Shown here: positions 9,015 to 17,300 of the stretch, one piece after another | Position numbering within the stretch: the first letter of the stretch is position 1 | Layout of the letters: each line of letters begins with the position of its first letter | Virus record (IMG/VR): IMGVR_UViG_3300044700_000323 | Location: 1 to 32,615 of that record | Strand: one strand, 5' to 3' | Origin: a virus | Length of the DNA stretch: 32,615 bases | Made by a program: the position numbers and the translations under genes | The notes under the pieces: model-generated | Databases searched by the model: none | The model's input: the letters and a program-made list of their open reading frames with translations, nothing else | Told to the model about the DNA's origin: nothing

Positions 9015-9737
9015 TTAGGCTACAGGAACGTAGGGTAGGTTGCCTGGGGCGGTCATAAGCCAAGGGGAGTTTGTGGCAGCTTCCATAGCGCCGGCCTTCA
9101 TAACGCCTTCGCTAGCAAGCTTGTTTAGACCGGCTCCGGCGCTAGAAGCAGCAGCGTAGCCGCCGGCAACCATGCCGATCTTCTGGAGAATGTCTCCGAC
9201 AGTCTTAAGGCTGTCGCCCTTGTGGCTTGCGTAATCCATCTCGGCGCCGTGAGCGCTGGCAGAACCCTTCATGAAGTCTCCAACGACTCCGGTGTTCACC
9301 CTGGCGCGCGCGTTCTTGACCGCGGTATCGCTAGTGGCGTCGCCAAAGCCGGCCAGGATGGCTTTGTTCCTGGCGTCGATAGCTGAGCCCATCTTGCCGG
9401 CAGCGCCTCGCGCTGCGGACTCGTCGGCCACAACCCGGGGAGTTTCGGTCCCATAAGAGGATGCAACCTCAGCTTTTTTGCCGCCGGCCAGATCGGCCGT
9501 GTATGCCGCGTCGCGCTTGGCGGCTGCACCTGTCTCTGCAGCTACCCGGTTCTTGGCCGTGTTAGACGAGAGAGACTGAGAAAAGATAGCGTTAGCTTCG
9601 TCGCGCAGCGCACCCTGCCGGACGTTCTCAGCAGCCTGGGCAGAGCCCATGGCGCGCATGGCCTTCTTCTGGCCGGCGACTGAAGCTGCTGTGCCGGCCG
9701 CCGTAGCGGCGATCGCGATAGTAGTTGGTTCGCACAT
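9015..9737 (-). CDS. T7 gp14-like internal virion protein, 240 aa
   Basis: The protein begins MCEPTTIAIAATAAGTAASV, the short Met-Cys plus small hydrophobic opening seen in T7 gp14-type internal virion proteins. Length (240 aa against about 196 in T7) and position after the GNAT-like gene agree. The first 20 residues form a hydrophobic helix. The middle is an Ala-rich amphipathic helix region, and a second hydrophobic Gly/Ala helix lies near 190-210 (GMVAGGYAAASSAGAG). In T7, gp14 inserts in the outer membrane and starts the DNA ejection conduit; here that is inference from order and composition. It is the third successive small protein with Cys at or near residue 2. Confidence 0.65.
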   Translation of the reverse strand: MCEPTTIAIAATAAGTAASVAGQKKAMRAMGSAQAAENVRQGALRDEANAIFSQSLSSNTAKNRVAAETGAAAKRDAAYTADLAGGKKAEVASSYGTETPRVVADESAARGAAGKMGSAIDARNKAILAGFGDATSDTAVKNARARVNTGVVGDFMKGSASAHGAEMDYASHKGDSLKTVGDILQKIGMVAGGYAAASSAGAGLNKLASEGVMKAGAMEAATNSPWLMTAPGNLPYVPVA

Positions 9738-9739
9738 TG

Positions 9740-10036
9740 TTATTTAATTATGCGTTCGCTGCCCGCGGACGATTGATTTTTAGGACCGGCAAACAGGTTG
9801 CCAAGGTCGGTAGCCGGGGCGCTTACCCCGAAATTACCAGCTGCTAAGGGAGCTGGAGCTCCAGGCGCTGCCGGAGTTAAAGGTGATACCGCAGCCTGGT
9901 TTGCTGGGTTATTTTTCTGAGCAGCAGCGCCTACTGCCATCATGCCGCGATATGGCCCCCCCATGCTAGCCGGCGGCTTGCCTTCTTTCATGGCCTTAAC
10001 CATTTGCTGCATGCCTCCTCCGATCATACACATCAC
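9740..10036 (-). CDS. Small Met-rich virion-associated protein, 98 aa
   Basis: The start ATG at 10036 overlaps the end of the upstream gene by 4 nt (ATGA-type), so translation is probably coupled. The N-terminus is Met/Gly-rich (MMCMIGGGMQQMVKAMKEG). The rest is Ala/Pro-rich and looks disordered. Its last residues, SAGSERIIK, closely match the end of the upstream protein (SSGNERVVK). I recognise no family. The shared tail and the position inside the ejection cassette suggest a structural or accessory virion protein. With only 98 residues and low complexity the call rests on the overlap and the shared C-terminus. Confidence 0.6.
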   Translation of the reverse strand: MMCMIGGGMQQMVKAMKEGKPPASMGGPYRGMMAVGAAAQKNNPANQAAVSPLTPAAPGAPAPLAAGNFGVSAPATDLGNLFAGPKNQSSAGSERIIK

Positions 10037-10653
10037 TTCACGACCCTCTCGTTGCCCGATGAATAAGATCCAACGGTTGGTTTAGAGAAGCCAAAAGCCC
10101 GGAGGCCCATGGCGTCATTATTCATCATGCCGGCGTTATTAGCTGCCCCCAAGAGGCCGGTCGTGTTGGCAAAGAGCTGGCCTAGCGCCGACGTGGTAGG
10201 CTGATTGTTCTGGATAGCTGCCCTGGATAAGGCGCCCTGGGCCGCAGCCTGGGCGTCGCCGGTCATGTTGAGCTGTCCGACTAGATCAGATCGCTCGCTT
10301 TCAATGCTGTTACGCGCGAGCTGGCTGGACTCCAGGGCCTTATTGCGCGCTTCGACGCGGGCCGTGTCTGTCTGCTTATTGATTTCCGCGACGTTACGGG
10401 TCTTTTCGCTGGAGTCAGTAAGGCCGGATCGAGCCAGGTTATAGGCCAGGTTAGTGTTAACCTGTTGCAGCTGATCCGCGATCTTAGGCTTGGCGTCAGC
10501 CATGTATGCGTCCTCGCGCCTCTTAAAGTAGCTATCGTCAAACTGCTTGAACGTAGTGTCAATGTCGCCCATGCCGGTCTTGATGCGAGCCTGGCGGGCT
10601 TGCTCATCAGCGCGGGCCATGCCGCCGTAGTCTGGTCCAGATGATCCGCACAT
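10033..10653 (-). CDS. Conserved phage internal virion protein (MCGSSG family), 206 aa
   Basis: It begins MCGSSGPDYGGMARADEQAR. This opening, followed by an F-x-x-F-D-D-x-[YF]-[YF] segment (here KQFDDSYFKRREDAY), is a recurrent pattern in podovirus ejection cassettes, from memory of the family. The middle is helical and Gln/Asn/Ala-rich, and the end is GSYSSGNERVVK. It lies directly after the GNAT-like gene (5 nt gap) and overlaps the next gene by 4 nt. The likely role is an internal or DNA-ejection protein, perhaps comparable to part of T7 gp14. The exact biochemical role is unknown. The leader contains CCTAACGATT before ATG and no Shine-Dalgarno. Confidence 0.65.
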   Translation of the reverse strand: MCGSSGPDYGGMARADEQARQARIKTGMGDIDTTFKQFDDSYFKRREDAYMADAKPKIADQLQQVNTNLAYNLARSGLTDSSEKTRNVAEINKQTDTARVEARNKALESSQLARNSIESERSDLVGQLNMTGDAQAAAQGALSRAAIQNNQPTTSALGQLFANTTGLLGAANNAGMMNNDAMGLRAFGFSKPTVGSYSSGNERVVK

Positions 10654-10658
10654 AATCG

Positions 10659-11138
10659 TTAGGGTGTTTTTATAGGTTGGTTTAGCCAGCTGAAAAGAAT
10701 GAAGTCCTCACCGTTTTTTCCGTAGCTCTTTATTTCCGACTCTTTGTCGGCGCCAAGCATGCGCAGCCAGGCGTGAGCTACGCTATGCTGCGCGGATGAG
10801 TAACATTGAGCGCGATGTATGCCGGCGTCAGCCATTCCAATGGGCAGCGCGCGCTTAACAAACTTAGTAACAGAGAGTGAAACCTCCTGCCATTTGTCGG
10901 TAGCAAACATCCATAACGACCAGACGCCGTCCCACATAGGAACAACGCCAAGAGCCGCGACAGGAACTCCGTCGTCGTTCTTTGCGATCCATCCAAGCTC
11001 CGGAACGATCATAATGCTATCGACCAGGTGCTCCGGGTTTTCAGTCCAGCGCGTCGCGTAGATCTCACGGCGGTCCATGTCGCGCATGTTGTCGCAGATA
11101 TACAGGAGATCCGGCGCGTTGAGGTTAACCAGCTTCAT
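10659..11138 (-). CDS. GNAT-like acyltransferase fold protein, T7 gp13-like, 159 aa
   Basis: The start chosen is ATG at 11138 (MKLVNLNAPDLLYICDNMRD). Upstream in-frame codons lie inside the tail nozzle gene, which this gene overlaps by 14 nt. The residues around 54-75 (DDGVPVAALGVVPMWDGVWSLW) and the HSVAHAWLRMLGADKE segment near 120 resemble the core strand and C-terminal helix of GNAT-type proteins. In T7, gene 13 codes for a GNAT-like protein between the nozzle gene (12) and the internal core genes (14-16), and the order here is the same. It may act in assembly of the internal proteins rather than as an enzyme; the acetyl-CoA binding loop is not clear. The reading is mixed: motif similarity plus synteny. 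Confidence 0.6.
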   Translation of the reverse strand: MKLVNLNAPDLLYICDNMRDMDRREIYATRWTENPEHLVDSIMIVPELGWIAKNDDGVPVAALGVVPMWDGVWSLWMFATDKWQEVSLSVTKFVKRALPIGMADAGIHRAQCYSSAQHSVAHAWLRMLGADKESEIKSYGKNGEDFILFSWLNQPIKTP

Positions 11139-13995
11139 GCTTAGAGTGTTGGTCGTCGTAATGGACAATCGCGTTAGCCAGCTTGGCGTAGCCGGCATTT
11201 GAATTGGTGAGCTTAAGCCCGATGTGCGTCCCGTAGCCGGCGACGGGGATGCGCCCCAGGGCAAACGTAGGCTGCTGCATGGTGGCGATCTCGTCCTTTG
11301 CGTCCGGGTTGGTATAGTCGAACCCAATGTAAACCGTCCACTTACCTTCAACGGTAACGTCCAGGCCATTTACCTGTTTAAACGACGCCGGCTTATTGGC
11401 GTCCAGGTATGGCATCTCAACTGTTACCGGGCAGCTATCGTATACATTACCGCCCAGGCCGCCGTAGACAAAGATCTGGTTGCCGGCGCTGCGCGCGTAA
11501 ACCTTGTTCTCCATGGACGCGAGCTCCTGGACCTGGAAGCCAGGCTGGTATTCGGACCAGGCATTGATGCCGGACCCGGAGAAGCTGGACAGGACGAATA
11601 GCTTAGATCCCAGGGACAGCCAATAGCGGCCGTCCTCCGGCTCGATAATTGACTTGGCGTTATACTTGTCGGCCTCGGTCATGGTCCGCATGTGATCTAT
11701 GACCAGCTGATCTACCGGGGAGCCAATGTCATTAGCATAGGCTGCGTCGGTGTTCTCGCGGGCGCGCAGGGATCTAATCCCATTGTCAGCCAGGTAGAAC
11801 ATATCAACGGCGCCGACGGAGGCGACAGAGCCAGGCGCCAGGCAGCCGGTGTTATCCAGGATCTGCTTCTGCGCGTTAGACGCCGGGTCCGGGTCAAAGA
11901 ACCAAAGCTGGCAGTTACGCCGGGTAAAGATGGCCACATAACCCTGGTAGGCGCCGAAACCGGTAAGGTCCTCGCGGCCGCCAAAGTTATTGGACATGTC
12001 AATAAACCCGGAACCTAGCTCATAGGTGCCCCACTTGGTCGCGTCGTTAAGCTTAGAGAAATAGAGGGTAGATCCGGCTGCGACATACTCCTTGCCCTTG
12101 TATGTGGCAGAGAACGTAGGCTGGACGCCGCCGACGCGGTTGAAGCCGAACTGATACGGCTGACTAGGTGACGCCGGGTCTACGATGATGATCGAATACT
12201 TGTCGCCTGGGGTAAATGTATCCAGGAGCTCAAACTCCATGATCTGCGGGCTAGCCAGGATAAGGTTAGTCCCGCCGGAAAACGCGACAAAAGCGCTCAA
12301 AGTAACGTCACCGGCCGGCGTGGCAGAGAGGGTCCTGCCATTAGGTGACGTTCCCGTGCCCGTTAAAGCCTCCACCGTTACTGTCGTGTTGTTAGATACG
12401 GACGCAGTATACTCAGTTGCCGACAGGTAAGTGTTGATCTGGTTAACCGCGTTAAGGGCTAGCGAGCTGTTAGACGTCGTCCAGGCTACGCGCGCGCCCA
12501 TGATCTCTACGCCGTCAGCCTTAACTGAGGATAATCCATTGAACGTCCCACCGGCTAGCTGACCGGCTGAATAACCTAGCGTTTTCATTATAGACCGGCC
12601 GTTAGGGACTAGCGGATCTTCACCAGGCCTAAAATACGGGCTAGGCAGGACCTGTGCGTAATCAAAAAAGTTGTCGCCTGGGTTGCCACCGGTTGAACCT
12701 GGGTAGCCGGCTAATCCGTTGAACTCTACCCAAACGTCTTTACCGTTGGCGGTTTCGTAATCAGTAGCAGGAGCAATTAATGCCCAGCCTCCAGGATCGC
12801 GGTTATTCCAGCCGCCGCCTCCATGTGATGCTGTTGCCGTATAACTTGTGTTGACGGTGTTAGTGTTAACGTAATGTGCAAACGAGAAACAAAATCTCTG
12901 TCCAGGGTCACCACCTACACCACTAGGCATATCCCAGGCGCCGAAACCGGTAATGACAGCTCGCTTGGTTTGGATTATGACCGGCGTGGAAGTGAATGTT
13001 CCCGTGGCGGTGGCTGATATGCTAAACGAAACAGTCCCATTAATTGATGCGATCGTAGATCCATCGGGTATGCCCTGTCCGGTTACGCCCATGCCTACTA
13101 CCACATACTTGGTAATAAAATCCGCAGCTGCTGGGAAGGGTGTTATGACAGCAGATCCCTGGACAACGCTGCACGAAATTGTCCCATTAAGCGGACATGC
13201 AAAACCAAACAGCTCCTTAATGTCTACCAGGCTATCTCCAATAAATAGGCCGGTTACAGGAGGGAGGTTTTCGTAATAATGCTGGCGCAGCGCAAACGAT
13301 ATGCTGGCTGATGCTGATACGGATCCGGAAGCTATTGCAAAAGACCCCTTAGATTTATTATCCGGTGTAGGGTCGGTCTTTTTCTGGATCACGACGCCGT
13401 CCTTGGCCGGGAGGGAATTCTTAATGATGCTGCCCTTAAACTCAACCCCAGGAGGACCAATTACGCGCAGCTTATTATCAATGGCCTGGACGGAGTAAGG
13501 CTGGCTGTCGTAATTTGTGTAGGAAAAAACGGAAGCCAGGTGCGCTACGATGCCGGCGTTGTTAAGCATGGCCGCGGTGACGATGCCGGAGGTAAAGTCC
13601 TTGATGTAGGCGCCGTCCCAAAACGGGTATTTTACCCCGTTGGCAAACATGGCTATGACGAACGGCTTGCCGCCATAGACTGTTGAATAGACCACACCGG
13701 TCATGGAGTTACCGGCGCCCTCCGGCGGCACCAGGCGCTGGTAGCTTACGCCGGCCGGCATCTGGCTAGCCAGGTCAAGAGATCCAAACACATAGACAGA
13801 GCCGGAGCTCGTCTCCAGCCCGAATGTCCCAGGCGGCAGCGTGTAGGTAAGTTGAAAGGCCTTGCGCTTCTCGATCTCGCCCCCGCGCGTAACGTGCGCG
13901 TTGACCAGGCCGGTCAAGGTCCCAGGCGCGGATGACAGCTTATGTCGCCGCGTATCAAGGCCTCCCTTGAAATTCTCAACGACGATATATGGCAT
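11125..13995 (-). CDS. Tail nozzle / tubular protein B-like, 956 aa
   Basis: The N-terminus MPYIVVENFKGGLDTRRHKL matches the NFxGGLDxR opening typical of podovirus tail tube/nozzle and stabilisation proteins. The body is beta-rich, with many Gly, Thr, Ser and aromatic residues and Ig-like or propeller-like segments, and there is no long coiled coil. Residues about 210-600 hold long Ser/Thr/Gly stretches (for example SGSVSASASISFALRQ) that may be an inserted domain exposed on the tail. It follows the adaptor gene (start 4 nt after that stop) and precedes the GNAT-like gene, as T7 gene 12 follows 11. At 956 aa it is longer than T7 gp12 (about 794 aa). It probably forms the lower tail tube. Confidence 0.7.
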   Translation of the reverse strand: MPYIVVENFKGGLDTRRHKLSSAPGTLTGLVNAHVTRGGEIEKRKAFQLTYTLPPGTFGLETSSGSVYVFGSLDLASQMPAGVSYQRLVPPEGAGNSMTGVVYSTVYGGKPFVIAMFANGVKYPFWDGAYIKDFTSGIVTAAMLNNAGIVAHLASVFSYTNYDSQPYSVQAIDNKLRVIGPPGVEFKGSIIKNSLPAKDGVVIQKKTDPTPDNKSKGSFAIASGSVSASASISFALRQHYYENLPPVTGLFIGDSLVDIKELFGFACPLNGTISCSVVQGSAVITPFPAAADFITKYVVVGMGVTGQGIPDGSTIASINGTVSFSISATATGTFTSTPVIIQTKRAVITGFGAWDMPSGVGGDPGQRFCFSFAHYVNTNTVNTSYTATASHGGGGWNNRDPGGWALIAPATDYETANGKDVWVEFNGLAGYPGSTGGNPGDNFFDYAQVLPSPYFRPGEDPLVPNGRSIMKTLGYSAGQLAGGTFNGLSSVKADGVEIMGARVAWTTSNSSLALNAVNQINTYLSATEYTASVSNNTTVTVEALTGTGTSPNGRTLSATPAGDVTLSAFVAFSGGTNLILASPQIMEFELLDTFTPGDKYSIIIVDPASPSQPYQFGFNRVGGVQPTFSATYKGKEYVAAGSTLYFSKLNDATKWGTYELGSGFIDMSNNFGGREDLTGFGAYQGYVAIFTRRNCQLWFFDPDPASNAQKQILDNTGCLAPGSVASVGAVDMFYLADNGIRSLRARENTDAAYANDIGSPVDQLVIDHMRTMTEADKYNAKSIIEPEDGRYWLSLGSKLFVLSSFSGSGINAWSEYQPGFQVQELASMENKVYARSAGNQIFVYGGLGGNVYDSCPVTVEMPYLDANKPASFKQVNGLDVTVEGKWTVYIGFDYTNPDAKDEIATMQQPTFALGRIPVAGYGTHIGLKLTNSNAGYAKLANAIVHYDDQHSKHEAG

Positions 13996-13998
13996 GGC

Positions 13999-14697
13999 TT
14001 AGGATCTCTCGTCCCAGACGGCCCGGCCGCCAATATAGCGGATACGCTGGCCGCCATCCAGGCCGCCACCGTAGATGAACCGGTCCGTCTTAAGGCCCAT
14101 GCCCTTGAGACGATTAAAGTGGGATTGCGCCTGGCTGAGCTTAGCAGCTGCGTCTGCAGCTTTAGTCCTGGCCAGGTGCTCAGCTGCAGCGAACAGGATG
14201 ATCAGAGTGTCGTCCAGGAGCGCGACGTCGGTAGTCGCGATAAGTGGGGGAAGCTTGCGAACCGCGCGGAAGCGGAGGGTCTGGTTGTCTGTCGTCGGCA
14301 CCGGCCAGATCTCAAATTGATTGCCCTCGTAATGACGCCAGCGAACCGCCGGCTCCGTGGCGTCGTTCTTATCTGAGTCATAGTTGTTAAGCTCATTAGT
14401 CCCGATGCCATAGGTGATCGGGTGCCAAATGTCGCTATACTTGACGTGGGCGCAGCAGATCCGGTCAAAGTCAATGTCCTGGTCAAACGCGTAGTAGCGC
14501 TGGCCTTTTAGCAGGGGCTCGTCCCGGTCGATCACGCCGAATGACCAATCAAAGTCCTGCCACAGGCGCTCCTGCGTCCTGCGCAGCAGCTGATCGAATT
14601 GCTCGACCGTATTAACCCCCATGGCCACATTAGGGGACGCACCAATCTCAGCTCTGAGCTGATCGCGCAGACTAAGGAGACTAGTGTTCCTGGCCAT
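13999..14697 (-). CDS. Head-tail adaptor / tail tubular protein A-like, 232 aa
   Basis: It starts MARNTSLLSLRDQLRAEIGA, followed by LLRRTQERLWQDFDW near residues 36-50. Helical N-terminal segments with an L-x-R-A-Q-x-x-L-W pattern are typical of tail tubular A/adaptor proteins in T7-like and related podoviruses. The C-terminal half mixes strands (FEIWPVPTTDNQTLRFRAVRKLPPL) with an Ala-rich helix. It lies between the capsid region and the nozzle gene, with gaps of 6 and 3 nt. It should form the ring that joins the portal to the nozzle. The leader GGCCTAACCGAAC has no Shine-Dalgarno. Confidence 0.7.
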   Translation of the reverse strand: MARNTSLLSLRDQLRAEIGASPNVAMGVNTVEQFDQLLRRTQERLWQDFDWSFGVIDRDEPLLKGQRYYAFDQDIDFDRICCAHVKYSDIWHPITYGIGTNELNNYDSDKNDATEPAVRWRHYEGNQFEIWPVPTTDNQTLRFRAVRKLPPLIATTDVALLDDTLIILFAAAEHLARTKAADAAAKLSQAQSHFNRLKGMGLKTDRFIYGGGLDGGQRIRYIGGRAVWDERS

Positions 14698-14703
14698 GTT
14701 CGG

Positions 14704-15006
14704 TTAGGCCTTGGGTTCGTCCTTAGCCTTAGCGCCGGTATCGACGCCAACCTCGGAGAGCTCAGAGGGAACCTTGGGCATGGCGCCAGGGAACACGGCC
14801 TTGAACGCCTCGTCGCCGTATTGCAGCTTAAGGCGGTTAACCTCGTCGGCGTTGCTGCGCTTGACGGACTCGATCTCGACCGGCGCCACGACAGAGTCGT
14901 CGCCGTGGATGTGCTTGAGCAGGACGATCTCCGCAGGGGTGACCCGGCGCGTGACCGTATGCTGAATGTTGCCGTTAAGAAGGATCTCTACAATAGCGGT
15001 CTGCAT
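14704..15006 (-). CDS. Small protein downstream of capsid gene, 100 aa
   Basis: This short acidic protein begins MQTAIVEILLNGNIQHTVTR. The N-terminal half reads as strands (VEILLNGN, TVTRRVTPAEIVLLKHIHG) and the tail is charged and probably disordered (TGAKAKDEPKA). I do not recognise the family. It is the first gene after the strong terminator that follows the major capsid gene, and it directly precedes the adaptor gene (6 nt). That position is used in related phages for small head-completion proteins or unassigned proteins. A DNA-binding or enzymatic motif is not visible. Confidence 0.6.
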   Translation of the reverse strand: MQTAIVEILLNGNIQHTVTRRVTPAEIVLLKHIHGDDSVVAPVEIESVKRSNADEVNRLKLQYGDEAFKAVFPGAMPKVPSELSEVGVDTGAKAKDEPKA

Positions 15007-15045
15007 AGGCCTAGTAATCTGCCCAGGCGCCTGGTGCGCGCAAAC

Positions 15046-15071
15046 AAAAAAGGGGCCCCGGATGGGGCCCC
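15046..15071 (-). terminator. Rho-independent terminator after the capsid gene
   Basis: On the minus strand an 8-bp perfect stem GGGGCCCC / GGGGCCCC (15064-15071 and 15052-15059) with a 4-nt loop (ATCC) is followed by six T (15051-15046). Outer CAAACA/TGTTTG arms extend the symmetry, so it could work in both directions. It lies 23 nt beyond the capsid stop codon and would lower transcription of the tail genes relative to capsid. Confidence 0.85.
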
Positions 15072-15093
15072 TGTTTGTAGGATCTAAGACCGC

Positions 15094-16176
15094 TTAGGCG
15101 ACCTTATAGACGCCGGAGCTGTTAAGCTTCTTCGTCACAAGACCACCCGTCCAGGTCATGGCCTTGTAGATAACATACTTATCTTCGGGGCGAGCCGGGT
15201 TGTGGGTCTTGTTTTCTTCGCCATCCATGACGTAGAGCTGCAGGGCATCGGAGTCGATGATGTAGCAATAGTCGGTCTGGTTGCCGGAGCCGCCAGCTTC
15301 GGGCAGATCATCCAGGGTCGGGTCATAGACGAACTCACCGATGCCCAGGAGGCTGGTGATGCCCATGCCGACGGTGTTGGAACCGGTGAAGCCGGACTGA
15401 GTGTAGATACCCTTGGAGTGGATCTCTTTCTCAAGCTTCTCCAGGAAACCAGAACCGCAGAAGATCGCGTTCGGCTTGCCGCCGTAGCGCTTCAGCTGAC
15501 GCACTTCCTTACGGAGGGAGTCGATGATGTTGGTCGAACCGGACGCGTAGGTGAACTTGTCCGTGCGGTTACGCCAGAGGGCGTTGGTCGCGCGGGAGAT
15601 GCCGCCGGTGGTGCCGGTAGCGTTCAGATCCGTGGCGCCGCCGGTGATTGCGAGGCCGGGCTTGAGGAAATTCATCAAGCCAGCCACAACCTTGGCGTCC
15701 TGGGAACCGTCTTTCCAGAACATCTGGTTCATACCGCGGGCCCAGCCTTCGGTCATGTCGTCGAGCTTGGCCTTGAGGATGTTGGTGAGGACGGTAACGT
15801 CGCGGTTGCTGTGCTTAGAGGTGCTTTCGCCGGTCGTGCTGTCAGAGACGGAGATACCGTCGATCTTGAGCTCGGTCAGCGTGACCTTGATGCCAGCATG
15901 GATTTCCTTCCAGGGGAAGAAAACGCGCTTGGTGTTACCGGGGTTGTCGTAGGAGACGGAGTCGTCGCCTTCGTATCCGTGGATCCCAGGGAGGGAGTCA
16001 TGGAACGTGATCGGGAGGGAGATGTCACCCTTACCGCCGGGGAAGGTCTGCTTGCGCTTGTTCATGAACGCGAGCAGGGGCTTTTCCTGGATGGTCTGGG
16101 CGAACGCGTCGCTCTTGACGTGGAAGTCGAGAGCCGATGCGACGATGTGGTCGAGGGAGGAGAACGTGGAGGGCAT
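15094..16176 (-). CDS. Major capsid protein, HK97-fold, 360 aa
   Basis: The protein begins MPSTFSSLDHIVASALDFHV. It contains a stretch GGKGDISLPITFHDSLPGIHGYEGD and a central segment TEGWARGMNQMFWKDGSQDAK, a layout seen in N4/P22-related podovirus capsid proteins of 350-430 aa. The end (TWTGGLVTKKLNSSGVYKVA) is strand-rich, as expected for the P-domain/A-domain. It sits between the scaffold gene (21 nt) and a strong terminator, the usual place for the most highly expressed virion gene. The family placement is by pattern, length and order rather than by a catalytic motif. The leader AACAAAACGAACCAGATACT is A/C-rich with no Shine-Dalgarno. Confidence 0.8.
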   Translation of the reverse strand: MPSTFSSLDHIVASALDFHVKSDAFAQTIQEKPLLAFMNKRKQTFPGGKGDISLPITFHDSLPGIHGYEGDDSVSYDNPGNTKRVFFPWKEIHAGIKVTLTELKIDGISVSDSTTGESTSKHSNRDVTVLTNILKAKLDDMTEGWARGMNQMFWKDGSQDAKVVAGLMNFLKPGLAITGGATDLNATGTTGGISRATNALWRNRTDKFTYASGSTNIIDSLRKEVRQLKRYGGKPNAIFCGSGFLEKLEKEIHSKGIYTQSGFTGSNTVGMGITSLLGIGEFVYDPTLDDLPEAGGSGNQTDYCYIIDSDALQLYVMDGEENKTHNPARPEDKYVIYKAMTWTGGLVTKKLNSSGVYKVA

Positions 16177-16197
16177 GGTAGTATCTGGTTCGTTTTG

Positions 16198-17259
16198 TTA
16201 TGACTGAAAACCCAACCGGATGACGTCAGCTAGGCTGCGCGGCGCCGGCGAGGCGTTGACGGACGACATTGAGCTAGTGGAAACCTTAAGCGGCGTATTT
16301 CTCCCGGCAAGAGGCCTAAGACGAGCGTTCACATCGGAGAGAGCGCGACGTGCGATCTCAATAGCTTCCGACGGATTGCTTGCCGGCCGTTCTGCCAGGA
16401 GGGCCTTCACCCGGTCCTGCACCATCTCGTATTTCGCGGACCATTCCGGATCCCTGGATCGTTCTACCTGTTCCCATTGACTCACCGCGTTGACCATTGA
16501 TTGCGACTGCGCGATCGCTTGCTGCTGCTGGATATACTGCTGCTCCTCTTGCGAGCGTTGGTAAGCCTGGGCCTGTCGAGCCATCATGAAGTCACGCTCG
16601 GCGTGAAGCCGGGCTAACTCTTTTGCTGACTCTTTGTCGATAAGCGCTTCATCAACCCTGCTCTGAAGCTCCGGCGAGAGAACATCTCCCGTGTAGCGAG
16701 CAAGGCCTTGAACGTAGCCGTTAAGGCGTTGATACGCCTCGACCGGGTTGTTCTTCATTAACGCCATGACATACATTCCCTCAGCCATCTCCTGCGGCGA
16801 AAGGCCGTTGCTGTTCATGAAGGTGTTAATCTTCTCAAACTGCTCAGCCTTTGGTTTCAATGACTCACGCTCGGCCACCATCTCCTGCCAGCGCGGGTGT
16901 TTGTGGAACGGTAGCTCCTGCGCATCGGGGGCTTTCTTCTGACCGGAGCTGTCCAAGCCCTGGTCATCGGCTGCTGATCCCTGCGCGGATACCTTCTGGT
17001 CCTCCATGGTGGACGATGCCATGTCAGATTTACCTTCAGATGCGTTTTTAATCACATCTAACAGGCTGATCTTCTTATTAGCGTCCGTGTCGCCCGCCGG
17101 TGACGAACCAGCGGTATCTACATTTAGCGTCGGAGCTTCCGGCGCTGCGCTCACCTGGGGCGCTGCGTTCTGCTCAACAGGTGCCTGGATAGGCGCCTGG
17201 GTTGTGGATGTGGGGTCGATCGACGGTTCCGACCCGGTGCTATTTAGCGTCTCGCTCAC
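16198..17259 (-). CDS. Capsid scaffolding protein, 353 aa
   Basis: This gene starts at GTG (17259), MSETLNSTGSEPS. The first 130 residues are Ser/Ala/Pro/Thr/Asp-rich and look disordered. Residues about 130-310 are highly helical and Gln-rich (QRSQEEQQYIQQQQAIAQSQ), consistent with coiled-coil scaffold. The C-terminus is short and basic (RSLADVIRLGFQS), as in scaffold proteins whose terminal helix binds the coat protein. It lies between portal and capsid genes, the standard scaffold position. No protease triad is seen, so it is a scaffold rather than a maturation protease fusion. Upstream, GGAG lies 17 nt before the start, too far for a normal Shine-Dalgarno. Confidence 0.8.
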   Translation of the reverse strand: MSETLNSTGSEPSIDPTSTTQAPIQAPVEQNAAPQVSAAPEAPTLNVDTAGSSPAGDTDANKKISLLDVIKNASEGKSDMASSTMEDQKVSAQGSAADDQGLDSSGQKKAPDAQELPFHKHPRWQEMVAERESLKPKAEQFEKINTFMNSNGLSPQEMAEGMYVMALMKNNPVEAYQRLNGYVQGLARYTGDVLSPELQSRVDEALIDKESAKELARLHAERDFMMARQAQAYQRSQEEQQYIQQQQAIAQSQSMVNAVSQWEQVERSRDPEWSAKYEMVQDRVKALLAERPASNPSEAIEIARRALSDVNARLRPLAGRNTPLKVSTSSMSSVNASPAPRSLADVIRLGFQS

Positions 17260-17300
17260 AAAGTTAGTCTTTCAGCTCCAGGCTCCCTGGCAACAAGAGC

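Noticed and set aside
15202-16203. 333-codon open frame on the plus strand
   Set aside because: It is the antisense shadow of the major capsid gene.
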